From: Brevibacillus dissolubilis
GTDB lineage: Bacteria; Bacillota; Bacilli; Brevibacillales; Brevibacillaceae
Length of the DNA: 64,000 nucleotides
Assembly (NCBI RefSeq): GCF_006170445.1
Contig: NZ_VCNA01000011.1
Location: 62,001-126,000 of the forward strand
Reading direction: 5' to 3'
Every line of letters starts with the position of its first letter. Position 1 is the first letter of the stretch. The position numbers and the translations under genes are program-made. The notes under the pieces were generated by a model that searched no databases, was not told the origin of the DNA, and worked only from the letters and a program-made list of their open reading frames with translations. Shown here in pieces: positions 28,032 to 36,303 of the stretch.

Positions 28032-28814
28032 CTATATGTTTTTCAGACGCTCTACGATTCCCGGATGGGCGAAGCTGTCGATCAAATATTGCTTTTCCAG
28101 TTCCAGCTGATCTTCTAATGATGCCCTTTGTCCGTGGCGCAACAGCTCTTTGAACCGGACGATGTTGTCTGTCTCGCCGGTGAGCAGTTGATTGCAGAAC
28201 TCCTCGACCCGCTGCATCATAGCGCTTCTTTTTTCGATGACCTCATGGAACAGACCCCAGCTCTCTGCTTCTTTGGCTGTGAACAATCCGCCTGAGAGCA
28301 GAAGCTTCATCGTACGGGACTCCCCGATCAGTCTTGGCAGGAAGTAACTGGAGCTAAGGTCAGGAGTAACCCCCATATAATAGAAGTTTTCGATGAACTT
28401 CGCTTTTTCCTCAGCAATCCGGTAGTCGCAGGCCAAGAAGATGTTGAGCCCGCCGCCATAGGCATATCCATGCAGAGCAGCGATGGTGATCTTAGGAGAA
28501 TAGTAGATCGAGAGAATGATCTGGTTGAGCTTGGAGACAATCTCGTCAAGCTCATACATCCCACGCTCCTGCTCGGTCAATGCAATCAGCCCTTGAACAT
28601 CCGGCCCTGCTGAAAAATACGCCCGGCCTGTGCTTGTGAAGACAATCACTTTGCAATCCGGATTGATATTCTCTTGCCCGATGGCTTCCAGCAAAGCATC
28701 TGCCATTTTCATATCCAGTGTATTTTTGCGGTCAGCATAATCCAGTTCGATATAGCTGACACCCTCGACATGGCGTACCTTGACAACATCCATCACTTGG
28801 GTTGCTTCCATCAT
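28032..28814 (-). CDS. Crotonase-fold (enoyl-CoA hydratase/isomerase family) protein
   Basis: A 260-residue member of the crotonase superfamily. The oxyanion-hole segments FSAGPDVQGL and YAYGGGLNIFLACDYRIA are present. The two glutamates that add water in true enoyl-CoA hydratases are not seen: the first position is Asn (GGGLN) and the second falls in IENFYYMG. Instead GVTPDLSSSYFLPRLIG resembles the Asp-containing loop of enoyl isomerases such as PaaG. So a double-bond isomerase acting on the acyl chain is more likely than a hydratase; a PksI-like decarboxylase is another option. The gene overlaps the preceding flavoenzyme gene by four bases (ATGA). Confidence 0.78.
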   Translation of the reverse strand: MMEATQVMDVVKVRHVEGVSYIELDYADRKNTLDMKMADALLEAIGQENINPDCKVIVFTSTGRAYFSAGPDVQGLIALTEQERGMYELDEIVSKLNQIILSIYYSPKITIAALHGYAYGGGLNIFLACDYRIAEEKAKFIENFYYMGVTPDLSSSYFLPRLIGESRTMKLLLSGGLFTAKEAESWGLFHEVIEKRSAMMQRVEEFCNQLLTGETDNIVRFKELLRHGQRASLEDQLELEKQYLIDSFAHPGIVERLKNI

Positions 28815-30337
28815 CGACCCTCCCCTTTGCTGACCAGTACTTTACCAGCTTGGGCAGCTTGAATCTTATTGAAGAGCTTGTAGGCAGAGAGAAGGACAGA
28901 GACGATGCCCCCACCTGGATCGGTCCAGTGCCCGGAGATGTAAAGACCTTGGATTGGCATCTCATGTTGCGGACGGGAAATCATCTGCTTCATGTTCTGC
29001 TCCCAGCCATAGATCGCACCACCTGTGTTGTTCGTGTAACGCTCCATGGTTAGTGGTGTGCCTGACTCGACGAAATCAAGATGCTTGCCAAGATCCGGAA
29101 CCGCCTTTTCCGCTATACGGATGATCGCTTCTTCGTATCGCGACTTCGCCTCTTTCCAATCCTCGCCGATGTCGTACGGTACAAACGTGGTGATGATCGC
29201 CGTATGCTTACCTTCTGGAGCAAGCGACGGATCTACCAATGTCGGAGCTGAGATCGCTGCCGCTACAAGCGCGTCTGGTCCAAGCGTCGCCGCGTTCTGA
29301 TGTCTCTGGAAGATATCTTCGTAGTCATAGCGGTCGGATACGAAGGTCTCATGTGCCAGTCCCATCTCATGCAGCGGCAAATCCGTTCCGATGAATACCT
29401 CGAAGGCAGAAGGGGATACCGTGGAGTTGGAGATACGCTTGAGGAAGCGGCCAGTGAAGTGATCCGCCCCGACCAACTGATGAACCATCTTGGTAAAGTC
29501 ACCGTTGCAGATAATCAGCGGCGCCTCGACGAATTCACCTGTCTGCAGCTGGATGCCTTTGACCTTCTTATCTTCGACGAGGATCTTCTTGACCTCATTG
29601 GGCAGGCAGACTTCCCCGCCGCATTCTTCGATCCTCTTGACATAGGCATCTGCGAGTCCTTGAAAGCTGCCCTTCAGATAATAGATATCTTCTTGGAAAT
29701 AGCTCATGATCGCATAGGCGTAGTACAAGGTGCTTCCCGACTTAGGCGGTGTACCGAAGTAGATCCACAGAGTCGAGAAGGCGTAGACAGCCTTCGGATC
29801 CTTCAGATAAGAAGCGACGAAATCATGGAACGATACCGTCCGATATTTCATAATCATTGGATTGGAGAGTACCATCATCGGGTCGCTTGCGTGCAGCATG
29901 TCGATGGTTACCTTGTACAGCGCCTCCATCTCCCGCACCAGTTCCTTGATATTCTCCCTCTCATGCGGGAACTGAGCACTGTATGCTTCGATCAGACCCT
30001 CTACTCCCCGTGGTACCACGAATTGATGATCTGGATAGTGAGCACTGTACACCTCATCCAATCGAATGAATGGCAGCTTACCTGCCAACCCGACTTTATC
30101 GAGCAGCATGTGAAGCAATCCGTCCTCATGCTCAGCCCCTGCTACGATCCGCACCGCTCCGTCAAAAGTATATTTCTTGCGCGTGAAGGAGTGAGCATAC
30201 CCTCCGGCACGGTAATGCCGCTCTGCCACAAGTACGGAGTAGCCTTCCTGGGCAAATAATGCTGCTGCTCCAAGTCCCCCCATACCTGCTCCGATTACAA
30301 TCACATCATACTTGCTCTTTTTCGGTCTTCGGGCCAA
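28811..30337 (-). CDS. CrtI/RetSat-like FAD-dependent oxidoreductase
   Basis: A 508-residue flavoprotein of the phytoene desaturase superfamily. It has the N-terminal dinucleotide-binding motif VIVIGAGMGGLGAAALFAQ with the acidic strand end LVAER, and the C-terminal CrtI-like motif 'GLYISGHWTDPGGGI'. The superfamily contains polyene desaturases, isomerases and saturases such as retinol saturase. In a cluster whose chain is expected to be unsaturated, it may reduce, desaturate or isomerise double bonds. The start is TTG at 30337, eight bases after GAGGT, which overlaps the stop codon of the E2-like gene upstream. Confidence 0.8.
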   Translation of the reverse strand: MARRPKKSKYDVIVIGAGMGGLGAAALFAQEGYSVLVAERHYRAGGYAHSFTRKKYTFDGAVRIVAGAEHEDGLLHMLLDKVGLAGKLPFIRLDEVYSAHYPDHQFVVPRGVEGLIEAYSAQFPHERENIKELVREMEALYKVTIDMLHASDPMMVLSNPMIMKYRTVSFHDFVASYLKDPKAVYAFSTLWIYFGTPPKSGSTLYYAYAIMSYFQEDIYYLKGSFQGLADAYVKRIEECGGEVCLPNEVKKILVEDKKVKGIQLQTGEFVEAPLIICNGDFTKMVHQLVGADHFTGRFLKRISNSTVSPSAFEVFIGTDLPLHEMGLAHETFVSDRYDYEDIFQRHQNAATLGPDALVAAAISAPTLVDPSLAPEGKHTAIITTFVPYDIGEDWKEAKSRYEEAIIRIAEKAVPDLGKHLDFVESGTPLTMERYTNNTGGAIYGWEQNMKQMISRPQHEMPIQGLYISGHWTDPGGGIVSVLLSAYKLFNKIQAAQAGKVLVSKGEGR

Positions 30338-30343
30338 ATCCGG

Positions 30344-31114
30344 TCACCTCTCCTCCGCAAAATTTTCAACATACGTCTTCACATCAGCCAAGATATCAGC
30401 CGCCATCCCGCCATCAATCGCACGATGGTCAAAAGCCAGGCTCAACCGCATCATCGGACGAACAATAATCTCGCCGTTGCGCACGACTGGCTTGTCCTCG
30501 ATCGTGCCTACGCCAAAACAGACCGTAGCAGAGATAATCGGATAGAACGACTGAATCGGCTGATGCCCCAGAGACGTGATACAAAAAGTTCCTTGCAGCT
30601 CTTCCCGTTTCGCAAGGTTGTTCAACACGCGGTTATATACCCATTGGCCGATGCCAAGCGGCAACGATTGCAGCTTGCGCACAGCCGCGAACTCTTCCAA
30701 TTCTTCAAACGAATGATCCCGGAAGTGCTCCACGGTCTGCTGAATCTCTTTTAACCCAATCCGATCGGAATGACTGACCAATCCCGACAACACCACCCGC
30801 TTGTCATTGATCACCTTGTCGATCGTGAACTTGGCAGTGATGTCAGAGTAATAGGCCATTTTCGGGCGGAATCCGTGCTTGATCGTCGAGTTGGCTTCCG
30901 GGTATTTGCGCAGCACCTGTGAGATCGCGTGGATGAGAAACGTCACATAGCTGATGGTATCGCCTTTTGACTTATAAGCTTGACGAGCAAGTTTCACGTT
31001 CGTCATATCCACATCTACATCCAGATAAACAGGACGGAATTCTTGTGCATGCTCTAAAAAGTAGTAGGTATGCCGTCTCTCTTTTGGGAATAGGACGGTA
31101 CGTAGACCTGCCAT
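30344..31114 (-). CDS. Stand-alone E2-type acyltransferase (tetronate O-acetylation)
   Basis: A 256-residue protein made only of the catalytic domain of 2-oxoacid dehydrogenase E2 components (chloramphenicol acetyltransferase fold). There is no lipoyl or subunit-binding domain. The catalytic motif FDHRAIDGGMAA holds the His and Asp-Gly of E2 enzymes. In tetronate pathways the matching protein (AbyA4, Agg4) moves an acetyl group onto the 5-hydroxymethyl of the tetronate, preparing it for elimination. ATG 31114 follows AGGTGATC; a GTG at 31123, right after the ACP stop codon, is an in-frame alternative. Confidence 0.82.
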   Translation of the reverse strand: MAGLRTVLFPKERRHTYYFLEHAQEFRPVYLDVDVDMTNVKLARQAYKSKGDTISYVTFLIHAISQVLRKYPEANSTIKHGFRPKMAYYSDITAKFTIDKVINDKRVVLSGLVSHSDRIGLKEIQQTVEHFRDHSFEELEEFAAVRKLQSLPLGIGQWVYNRVLNNLAKREELQGTFCITSLGHQPIQSFYPIISATVCFGVGTIEDKPVVRNGEIIVRPMMRLSLAFDHRAIDGGMAADILADVKTYVENFAEER

Positions 31115-31123
31115 GTTGATCAC

Positions 31124-31342
31124 CTACCCCACCAATGAAGCCAGATCGGAAACGGTCTTCACTTTAGAGAAGTCTTCCATGCTGATGCGGACACCGAACT
31201 CGCTTTCGATGTTGGTCAGCACGCGCAGAGCGTTAACGGAATCCCAGCCTTCGAGCTGCTCCAGCTCTGTTTCATGGGTAAAGTCTTCTTCGATATCGAG
31301 GATGTCGCAGAGAAGTTCAACCAGTTGTTCGGTTTTAATCAT
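31124..31342 (-). CDS. Acyl carrier protein (glyceryl-ACP type)
   Basis: A 72-residue acyl carrier protein, highly acidic. The phosphopantetheine site is LEGWDSVNALRVL, with the Ser near residue 37. The GWDS form instead of the fatty-acid GLDS is common among ACPs that work with FkbH-like proteins. Its ATG overlaps the FkbH stop codon by four bases, so the pair is translationally coupled. It probably carries the glyceryl unit. Confidence 0.92.
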   Translation of the reverse strand: MIKTEQLVELLCDILDIEEDFTHETELEQLEGWDSVNALRVLTNIESEFGVRISMEDFSKVKTVSDLASLVG

Positions 31343-33234
31343 GAGTGAATAGCCTCCTTATTCAAATGCATCGTAATCCATGAAACCGATTCGCCGATCT
31401 CTTGCAGAGAGTGACGGAAGATCTTGAGTTCGCCGTCCTCTTCCACCAGTTCGAAACCATGGTTAGGATAAAAATCTTTGACAATGCCGTTCTTCGGACT
31501 TGGGATATATTCACCAAATACCTCCTGCACCTGCTGCTCTTGGGCCAGCTTCAGGATATGGCGCAGGACAGCGGTCTCGATGGAACGGGAGAATACCCGG
31601 CAGCTCATCAGGAAGTTGCGGATCGTCCAAGCTGTCGGAGAGATTTTTTCGATAATGACACTGCCGATCAAGCCGTTGTCACCGAAGCGGTCGGTGGTCT
31701 GAAAGCCAATGATGAGGAAATCATCGCTGTTAGCCATGCTCTCCATCTCAGCCTCTTGATAACGGCGGGTGGTCATGTTGAACTGATTGGTACGTACGTT
31801 CAGCTGGGCCAGACGCGGCAGATAGAACGGCTCCGGCGGGAGAAGATACAGCTCGATATTTAAGCCTTCGAGGTACTCTTCTACAGAAGCGGTCGCGGTA
31901 CGGAACATCTCGCGCTGGGCGATCTCTTTGTACTGCTGGGTACGCTTCTGGTCCTCTTTGGTCAGGCTGATGGTGTTGAAGTAGCCTTCATGGACCAATG
32001 TCGTCAGGTAATAAGATGGATCCTCCGGCATCTCAGGGACGCTAACCATCGGGAGATGCTCACGAACCATATTGCGCTCGAACGGATTGTCATCGACGAA
32101 CACCAAGCTGTCCAATCCGATGTTTAACAGCTTCGCGATGTACTCGATATTGCCGTGCTTGACTTCCCAGTTGGCGCAGATCACGACAAAATCTTTTGGA
32201 CGCAGCTGCATGTCCGGATGCTTCTCCAGCGCCTCCATGACATTGCTTTCTTCATTTTTACTGTTGATGGTCAGCAGCACGCCTTGGCGTCCGATCTTTT
32301 TAATGGCCTTTTGGAAATGGACAAAAATTTTCCCCGGTGCGGAGTCGCCCAGTTGGATGCCGTTGAGTCCGTCATCCCCGATGATGCCGCCCCACAGGGT
32401 ATTGTCGAGGTCAAGTACCAGACACTTTTTGCCCTGTCCAAGCACGGCGCGGGAGATTTTAACCATCTCTTTGGCAATGGTTGCGAGCAACTCAGGCCCC
32501 ATGTACATGCCGGCATAGTAAGCCAGACGTTGATCCAACAGCGGCGCTTCGGATACCTGCTGCGAGATCACTTCCATATCGATGGTGACCACTTGCGGCA
32601 TCTCTTCGGCCAGTGTCAGCAATTGTGTATTAAGCGTGCGCCACACCTTACTGAAGCTTGCCTTGGACTTGTAGTCGATGATCATCTGATAGGTCTCAGA
32701 CGGCATCGGGATCGTGTTGGTCACGAACAGGCCCTTGGACAAGCTTTGGTAACGGGAGATCAGCTGGTGCAGCTCAGATACCTTCTGTTCTGCAATCGTC
32801 GCGATCTCATCGACATCCCACTCTTCTGACAGGTCATCGAGAATGATGTGGGCATCCAGCAGGCAGAGCGTGATATCCGGCTGGAACGCGTACAGACCGC
32901 TCTTTTCATTGAGCATCTCGTAGATATATTGGTTAAAGTCCGCCACATAGACGTCGAGCACGATTCCCTGTTGGACGAGCAAGGTACGGAGCATATGTGC
33001 AATCGCATCGCATGTGAAGTTACTGAGGATGGCGATTTTGATCGGGCGAAGTGTCGCCGGTGCGTCTTGGTTCCAATCGGCAAGGGTTACCTCTTTCGCC
33101 AGGTATCCTACCTTTTCCAGCACAGCTGCTGTTTTGGCTTGCTGAAGAGTCTGGATGACCTGCTTCTGATTGACACCCCAGGAGCCTTCCTTTTTCACCG
33201 TGCGTATATATTGAATGATTTCTTTATCGTTCAT
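31339..33234 (-). CDS. FkbH-like HAD-family glyceryl-ACP synthase
   Basis: A 631-residue protein of the HAD-IIIC/FkbH family. The middle holds the HAD core: VLDLDNTLWGGIIGDDG (DxDxT nucleophile motif), LLTINSKNEES (motif II, Ser/Asn region), KHGNIEYIAKLL with Lys, and FVDDNPFERNMVRE (acidic motif). The C-terminal ~150 residues have a GNAT-like pattern ('IGFQTTDRFGDNGLIGSVII'), and the N-terminal ~230 residues resemble an SGNH-like region, as in long FkbH proteins. The family dephosphorylates 1,3-bisphosphoglycerate and loads the glyceryl group on an ACP. The start ATG 33234 follows AGGGAG with an eight-base gap. Confidence 0.9.
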   Translation of the reverse strand: MNDKEIIQYIRTVKKEGSWGVNQKQVIQTLQQAKTAAVLEKVGYLAKEVTLADWNQDAPATLRPIKIAILSNFTCDAIAHMLRTLLVQQGIVLDVYVADFNQYIYEMLNEKSGLYAFQPDITLCLLDAHIILDDLSEEWDVDEIATIAEQKVSELHQLISRYQSLSKGLFVTNTIPMPSETYQMIIDYKSKASFSKVWRTLNTQLLTLAEEMPQVVTIDMEVISQQVSEAPLLDQRLAYYAGMYMGPELLATIAKEMVKISRAVLGQGKKCLVLDLDNTLWGGIIGDDGLNGIQLGDSAPGKIFVHFQKAIKKIGRQGVLLTINSKNEESNVMEALEKHPDMQLRPKDFVVICANWEVKHGNIEYIAKLLNIGLDSLVFVDDNPFERNMVREHLPMVSVPEMPEDPSYYLTTLVHEGYFNTISLTKEDQKRTQQYKEIAQREMFRTATASVEEYLEGLNIELYLLPPEPFYLPRLAQLNVRTNQFNMTTRRYQEAEMESMANSDDFLIIGFQTTDRFGDNGLIGSVIIEKISPTAWTIRNFLMSCRVFSRSIETAVLRHILKLAQEQQVQEVFGEYIPSPKNGIVKDFYPNHGFELVEEDGELKIFRHSLQEIGESVSWITMHLNKEAIHS

Positions 33235-33246
33235 AAAGATCACTCC

Positions 33247-34284
33247 CTATTCTTTTCGCAAAGCAATACCTGTTTTGAGCCATTTGGAAGATTCGATCGC
33301 GACACCGACTGCTGTCTCACCGGACTGCATTCTTTCCGCAAGCATGCTGAGCTGAATATAGGGGAGAGCATTCCCGTTGTTACCTGTCTCCGCTACGCAG
33401 TTCAATGCTTTACCCTCTGCCAGCTCCAGATAGGTACAGATCTTATCAGTCATGATGCCGCCCAGCTGTGGTGGCATATAGTATGAGACGTCCTCTTTAC
33501 TCCAGCCCGTCTTGGTCAGCAGCTCGTCCATCATCTCGCCCGCCATCGCAGGGACATGCGCTTCAATTGCTTTGTAGTCTTCCTTGGCCGACTGGATTCG
33601 CTTGCCTTTGGAATCCTTCATACTGCTGTCGACAATCGTACCGAACCAGTTCATGACCTGACCCGGCTCACGGCCCAGACCTTCGAATCGGGTGACGATC
33701 TGTTCGATCTTGATTCCGGACTTCTCTGCATCATTGGACATGACGACCGCACCCGCACCGTCTCCAAACAGAGCCAAGTTGATCAATTCGGACGAGCGGA
33801 TCTTCTTAAAATCGCGGGAAAAATCAAGGTATTTGTTCATCACGTCGCCACCGATGACCAGACCGTTTTTGAATGCGCCACTCTGAAGGAAGCGATAGGC
33901 CACTTCAAGACCCTGGAGCGCACCGGAGCAGCCTGCCTGGATTTCGAATGTAGGGACATTGTTCATACCCAGACGGTCTACGACGAGGTTGACAGTCGCT
34001 GGCATCAGGTGGTCAGGTGTCGCGGTGGACATCACCACGAAGTCGATCTGTTCTGCGGAGAGACCGCTGTTTTCCAATGCTTTCTCAGCCGCACGGGTGC
34101 ATACATCCACGAGTTCGAATTTAAAGACTTTTTCATCCAGATCGCAGGCAAAATAGCGCGTCTTAGTGCCGATCATGGTATCGATCCAGTCTTGGCGCAG
34201 CCCAAAGATCTCTTCCATCTTTTCGTTCGTAATGGATTCACCTGGCAAAAAGCTCCCCAGACCAATCAATTTTACATCCAGCAT
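33247..34284 (-). CDS. KASIII-like (FabH family) tetronate synthase candidate
   Basis: A 345-residue thiolase-fold enzyme of the FabH family. The nucleophile Cys is in EIQAGCSGALQGLEVA (about residue 115), and the Asn site is in ETGNNGNALPYI. The His of the FabH motif PHQAN is not conserved: the aligned stretch reads MPPQLGGIM. This separates it from housekeeping FabH and fits a specialised acyl-transferring KASIII. In tetronate clusters the AbyA1/RkD-type KASIII joins glyceryl-ACP with the beta-ketoacyl chain. It lies 12 bases upstream of the FkbH gene in the same operon; AAAAAGGAGATG precedes the ATG. Confidence 0.87.
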   Translation of the reverse strand: MLDVKLIGLGSFLPGESITNEKMEEIFGLRQDWIDTMIGTKTRYFACDLDEKVFKFELVDVCTRAAEKALENSGLSAEQIDFVVMSTATPDHLMPATVNLVVDRLGMNNVPTFEIQAGCSGALQGLEVAYRFLQSGAFKNGLVIGGDVMNKYLDFSRDFKKIRSSELINLALFGDGAGAVVMSNDAEKSGIKIEQIVTRFEGLGREPGQVMNWFGTIVDSSMKDSKGKRIQSAKEDYKAIEAHVPAMAGEMMDELLTKTGWSKEDVSYYMPPQLGGIMTDKICTYLELAEGKALNCVAETGNNGNALPYIQLSMLAERMQSGETAVGVAIESSKWLKTGIALRKE

Positions 34285-34299
34285 GAAGACATCTCCTTT

Positions 34300-35037
34300 T
34301 TACAGTTGAGTTTCGATTCCGGCACTGACATGGAAGTTCTGTCCGCTGATATTGCCGATAACAGGTGTAACGAACATATCAATCGCAGGGATCATCTGTT
34401 CCACTGTATACAGCGGCACCTTCAACCCGAAGATTTCCAGAGTGGAACGCTTCGCCTTTTTGGTCTCACGGTCAAACTCTTCGTCGTAGTAACCAAGCGT
34501 GAGTACGTTGGTCATAATCTTGAAGGCGACCAGTTCACGAGACAGGGATTTCATCATCGAAATCTTGCCTTGTGTAAGTACTGGTGAACTTGGATAGCCG
34601 GCATAGACAAGCGCATCATAAATCACCGGGAAAATGATCGCCCCTGACTTGCGCTTCATCATGTCCCCAGAAGCAAAACGAGTGAACAAATACATTTTGC
34701 GGAACTGCTCCTCGACGAACAAACCGAAGCCCTGCGGATCACGCTCAAAAAACTCTTCATCGTTGATCATTTCATTGCCGTGAATGAGCACATCCAGACC
34801 GTCCATCTGTGCTTTCGCTTGCTGCAATGATTCATTGACAGAATTTTCGCTAAATTCCGTATCAACTATGTATGAAAAACGCTCCGCATGCTCTGGCGCA
34901 AGGGTTTGCTGGTAGGCTTCTGCCGCCGTCTGATCTTCAAATTGAAGCGTGACGCGGTGGTCTTTGGTCAATAGGTGGCTGGCAATCATTTGATTAAATT
35001 CATGATCGCCCCATGTAATAAATATCGCTTTGCTCAT
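34300..35037 (-). CDS. Degenerate SDR-family protein (pseudo-ketoreductase)
   Basis: A 245-residue Rossmann-fold protein with the overall strand/helix order of FabG-type SDRs. The signature residues are gone: the Gly-rich turn TGxxxGIG is replaced by ITWGDHEFNQ, NNAG by HGNEM, and the YxxxK pair by a Leu-x-x-x-Lys in VLTQGKISMMKSL. It ends NISGQNFHVSAGIETQL, as in ENR/FabG proteins (the family's VDGG end). Lying 14 bases after an intact FabG-like gene, it may form a heteromer with it as a non-catalytic partner. GAGAGGTAG precedes the ATG. Confidence 0.75.
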   Translation of the reverse strand: MSKAIFITWGDHEFNQMIASHLLTKDHRVTLQFEDQTAAEAYQQTLAPEHAERFSYIVDTEFSENSVNESLQQAKAQMDGLDVLIHGNEMINDEEFFERDPQGFGLFVEEQFRKMYLFTRFASGDMMKRKSGAIIFPVIYDALVYAGYPSSPVLTQGKISMMKSLSRELVAFKIMTNVLTLGYYDEEFDRETKKAKRSTLEIFGLKVPLYTVEQMIPAIDMFVTPVIGNISGQNFHVSAGIETQL

Positions 35038-35051
35038 CGTTTTCTACCTCT

Positions 35052-35795
35052 CTATCGAATGAATCCGCCATCAACTTTAATGACTGTATCAGTTACATAG
35101 TCAGATAAGTGAGTAGAAAGATAAAGCACCGCATTGGCCACTTCTTCCGACTCACCCAGGCGTCCTATATTAGTGTAACGCAAGAAATTTTCGATCTTTT
35201 CTTTCGGCACATGATCAATCATTTCGGTGCGGATCATCCCTGGTGCAACTGCATTGAAATAGATCCCTTCCTGCACATATTTGCGTGAGAGCATACGTGT
35301 CAGGCCGATGATTGCCCCTTTGGAGGCTCCATAGTTGGTTTGTGCTTCCCGGCCTAACACACCGGTAACAGATACGACGTTGACTACCTTACCTGCTTTT
35401 TGTTCGAGCATATAAGGGAGGACTTCTGTGCAGCAGTTATAGGTACCGGAAAAATTGGTATGGAAAACCGCTTCCCAATCCTTTGACGGCATCTGGGAAA
35501 CGAACTGGTCACGCACAATTCCGGCATTATTGACAAGAACATCGATGGAACCATACTGCTCTTTCACATCGGCGAACATCTGTTTAATGAAGTCAGTGTC
35601 TGTAATGGAGCCTTTGAAGAAGTGCCCCTGCAGACCGCGCTCAGCAAAATCATCGAGGATCACTCGTGCGGACTCATCGCTACTGGCATAGACACCGATG
35701 ACACGCGCTCCTTCTTCTGCTAAGCGGTAAAAGATAGACTTACCAATACCACGTGTGGCACCTGTTATGATTACATTTTTATCTTTGAGAAGCAT
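35052..35795 (-). CDS. FabG-like 3-oxoacyl-ACP reductase
   Basis: A 247-residue short-chain dehydrogenase with all active-site motifs: NADP-binding ITGATRGIGKSI, LVNNAGIV, the catalytic Ser in VVSVTGVLG and the YGASKGAI Tyr/Lys pair. It reduces 3-oxoacyl-ACP to 3-hydroxyacyl-ACP. The longest frame starts at 35837, but ATG 35795 follows AAAGGAG and gives the typical MLLKDKNVIITG start. It is the only intact ketoreductase in the cluster and so probably acts on each extension cycle. Confidence 0.92.
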   Translation of the reverse strand: MLLKDKNVIITGATRGIGKSIFYRLAEEGARVIGVYASSDESARVILDDFAERGLQGHFFKGSITDTDFIKQMFADVKEQYGSIDVLVNNAGIVRDQFVSQMPSKDWEAVFHTNFSGTYNCCTEVLPYMLEQKAGKVVNVVSVTGVLGREAQTNYGASKGAIIGLTRMLSRKYVQEGIYFNAVAPGMIRTEMIDHVPKEKIENFLRYTNIGRLGESEEVANAVLYLSTHLSDYVTDTVIKVDGGFIR

Positions 35796-35957
35796 AGGAT
35801 TCTCCTTTATGGCAAAATTCAAAGGATGGATTTGCACGGCGTTTTAAAAAAAAGAGCAGGGGTCCAGAGTTTCCAATGATTCAAACATGACTCCAGACAT
35901 CCCTTTGCCCAATAAATTTCGCTCTCATACTTCGAAGAAATTGTTGCCGGTATTACC

Positions 35958-36245
35958 TTACGCGGATACGGATTCTTGCAGCTTTTCGCTTACGAATTGT
36001 GCCAAGGTTTCTACAGAGTAGAAATGCTTTTGGATTTCTTCCTGAGGGATCCCTTGGATTTTGATACCGAACTCTTCTTCAATACCTGCAACTACGTCCA
36101 AAGCTTCAACGGAGTCAAGACCAAGACCGGAGCCAAAGAGCGCGTCCTCATCGTTGATTTCTTCAGCCGTGATATCTTCAAGTTCAAGACGATCAATCAA
36201 GATGCTTTGTTTGATGGTTTCTTTGATTTCTTGTACGCTTTTCAT
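35958..36245 (-). CDS. Acyl carrier protein (chain extension)
   Basis: A 95-residue acidic acyl carrier protein. The phosphopantetheine site is GLGLDSVEALDVV (Ser near residue 44), of the fatty-acid/type II PKS kind, unlike the GWDS ACP further down. It is longer than a standard FabACP at both ends. Its place between the KS-CLF-like fusion and the FabG-like reductase suggests that it carries the growing chain. AAGGTGGAG precedes the ATG. The 162 bases that follow before the reductase start show no clear terminator. Confidence 0.93.
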   Translation of the reverse strand: MKSVQEIKETIKQSILIDRLELEDITAEEINDEDALFGSGLGLDSVEALDVVAGIEEEFGIKIQGIPQEEIQKHFYSVETLAQFVSEKLQESVSA

Positions 36246-36303
36246 GGTTAATCTCCACCTTTTTGTTTATATAATATATTTGAATTTCTACGCAACGGAC
36301 GTA

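Noticed and set aside
33556-34587. Plus-strand frame of 343 codons within the cluster
   Set aside because: Antisense of the KASIII-like and SDR genes.
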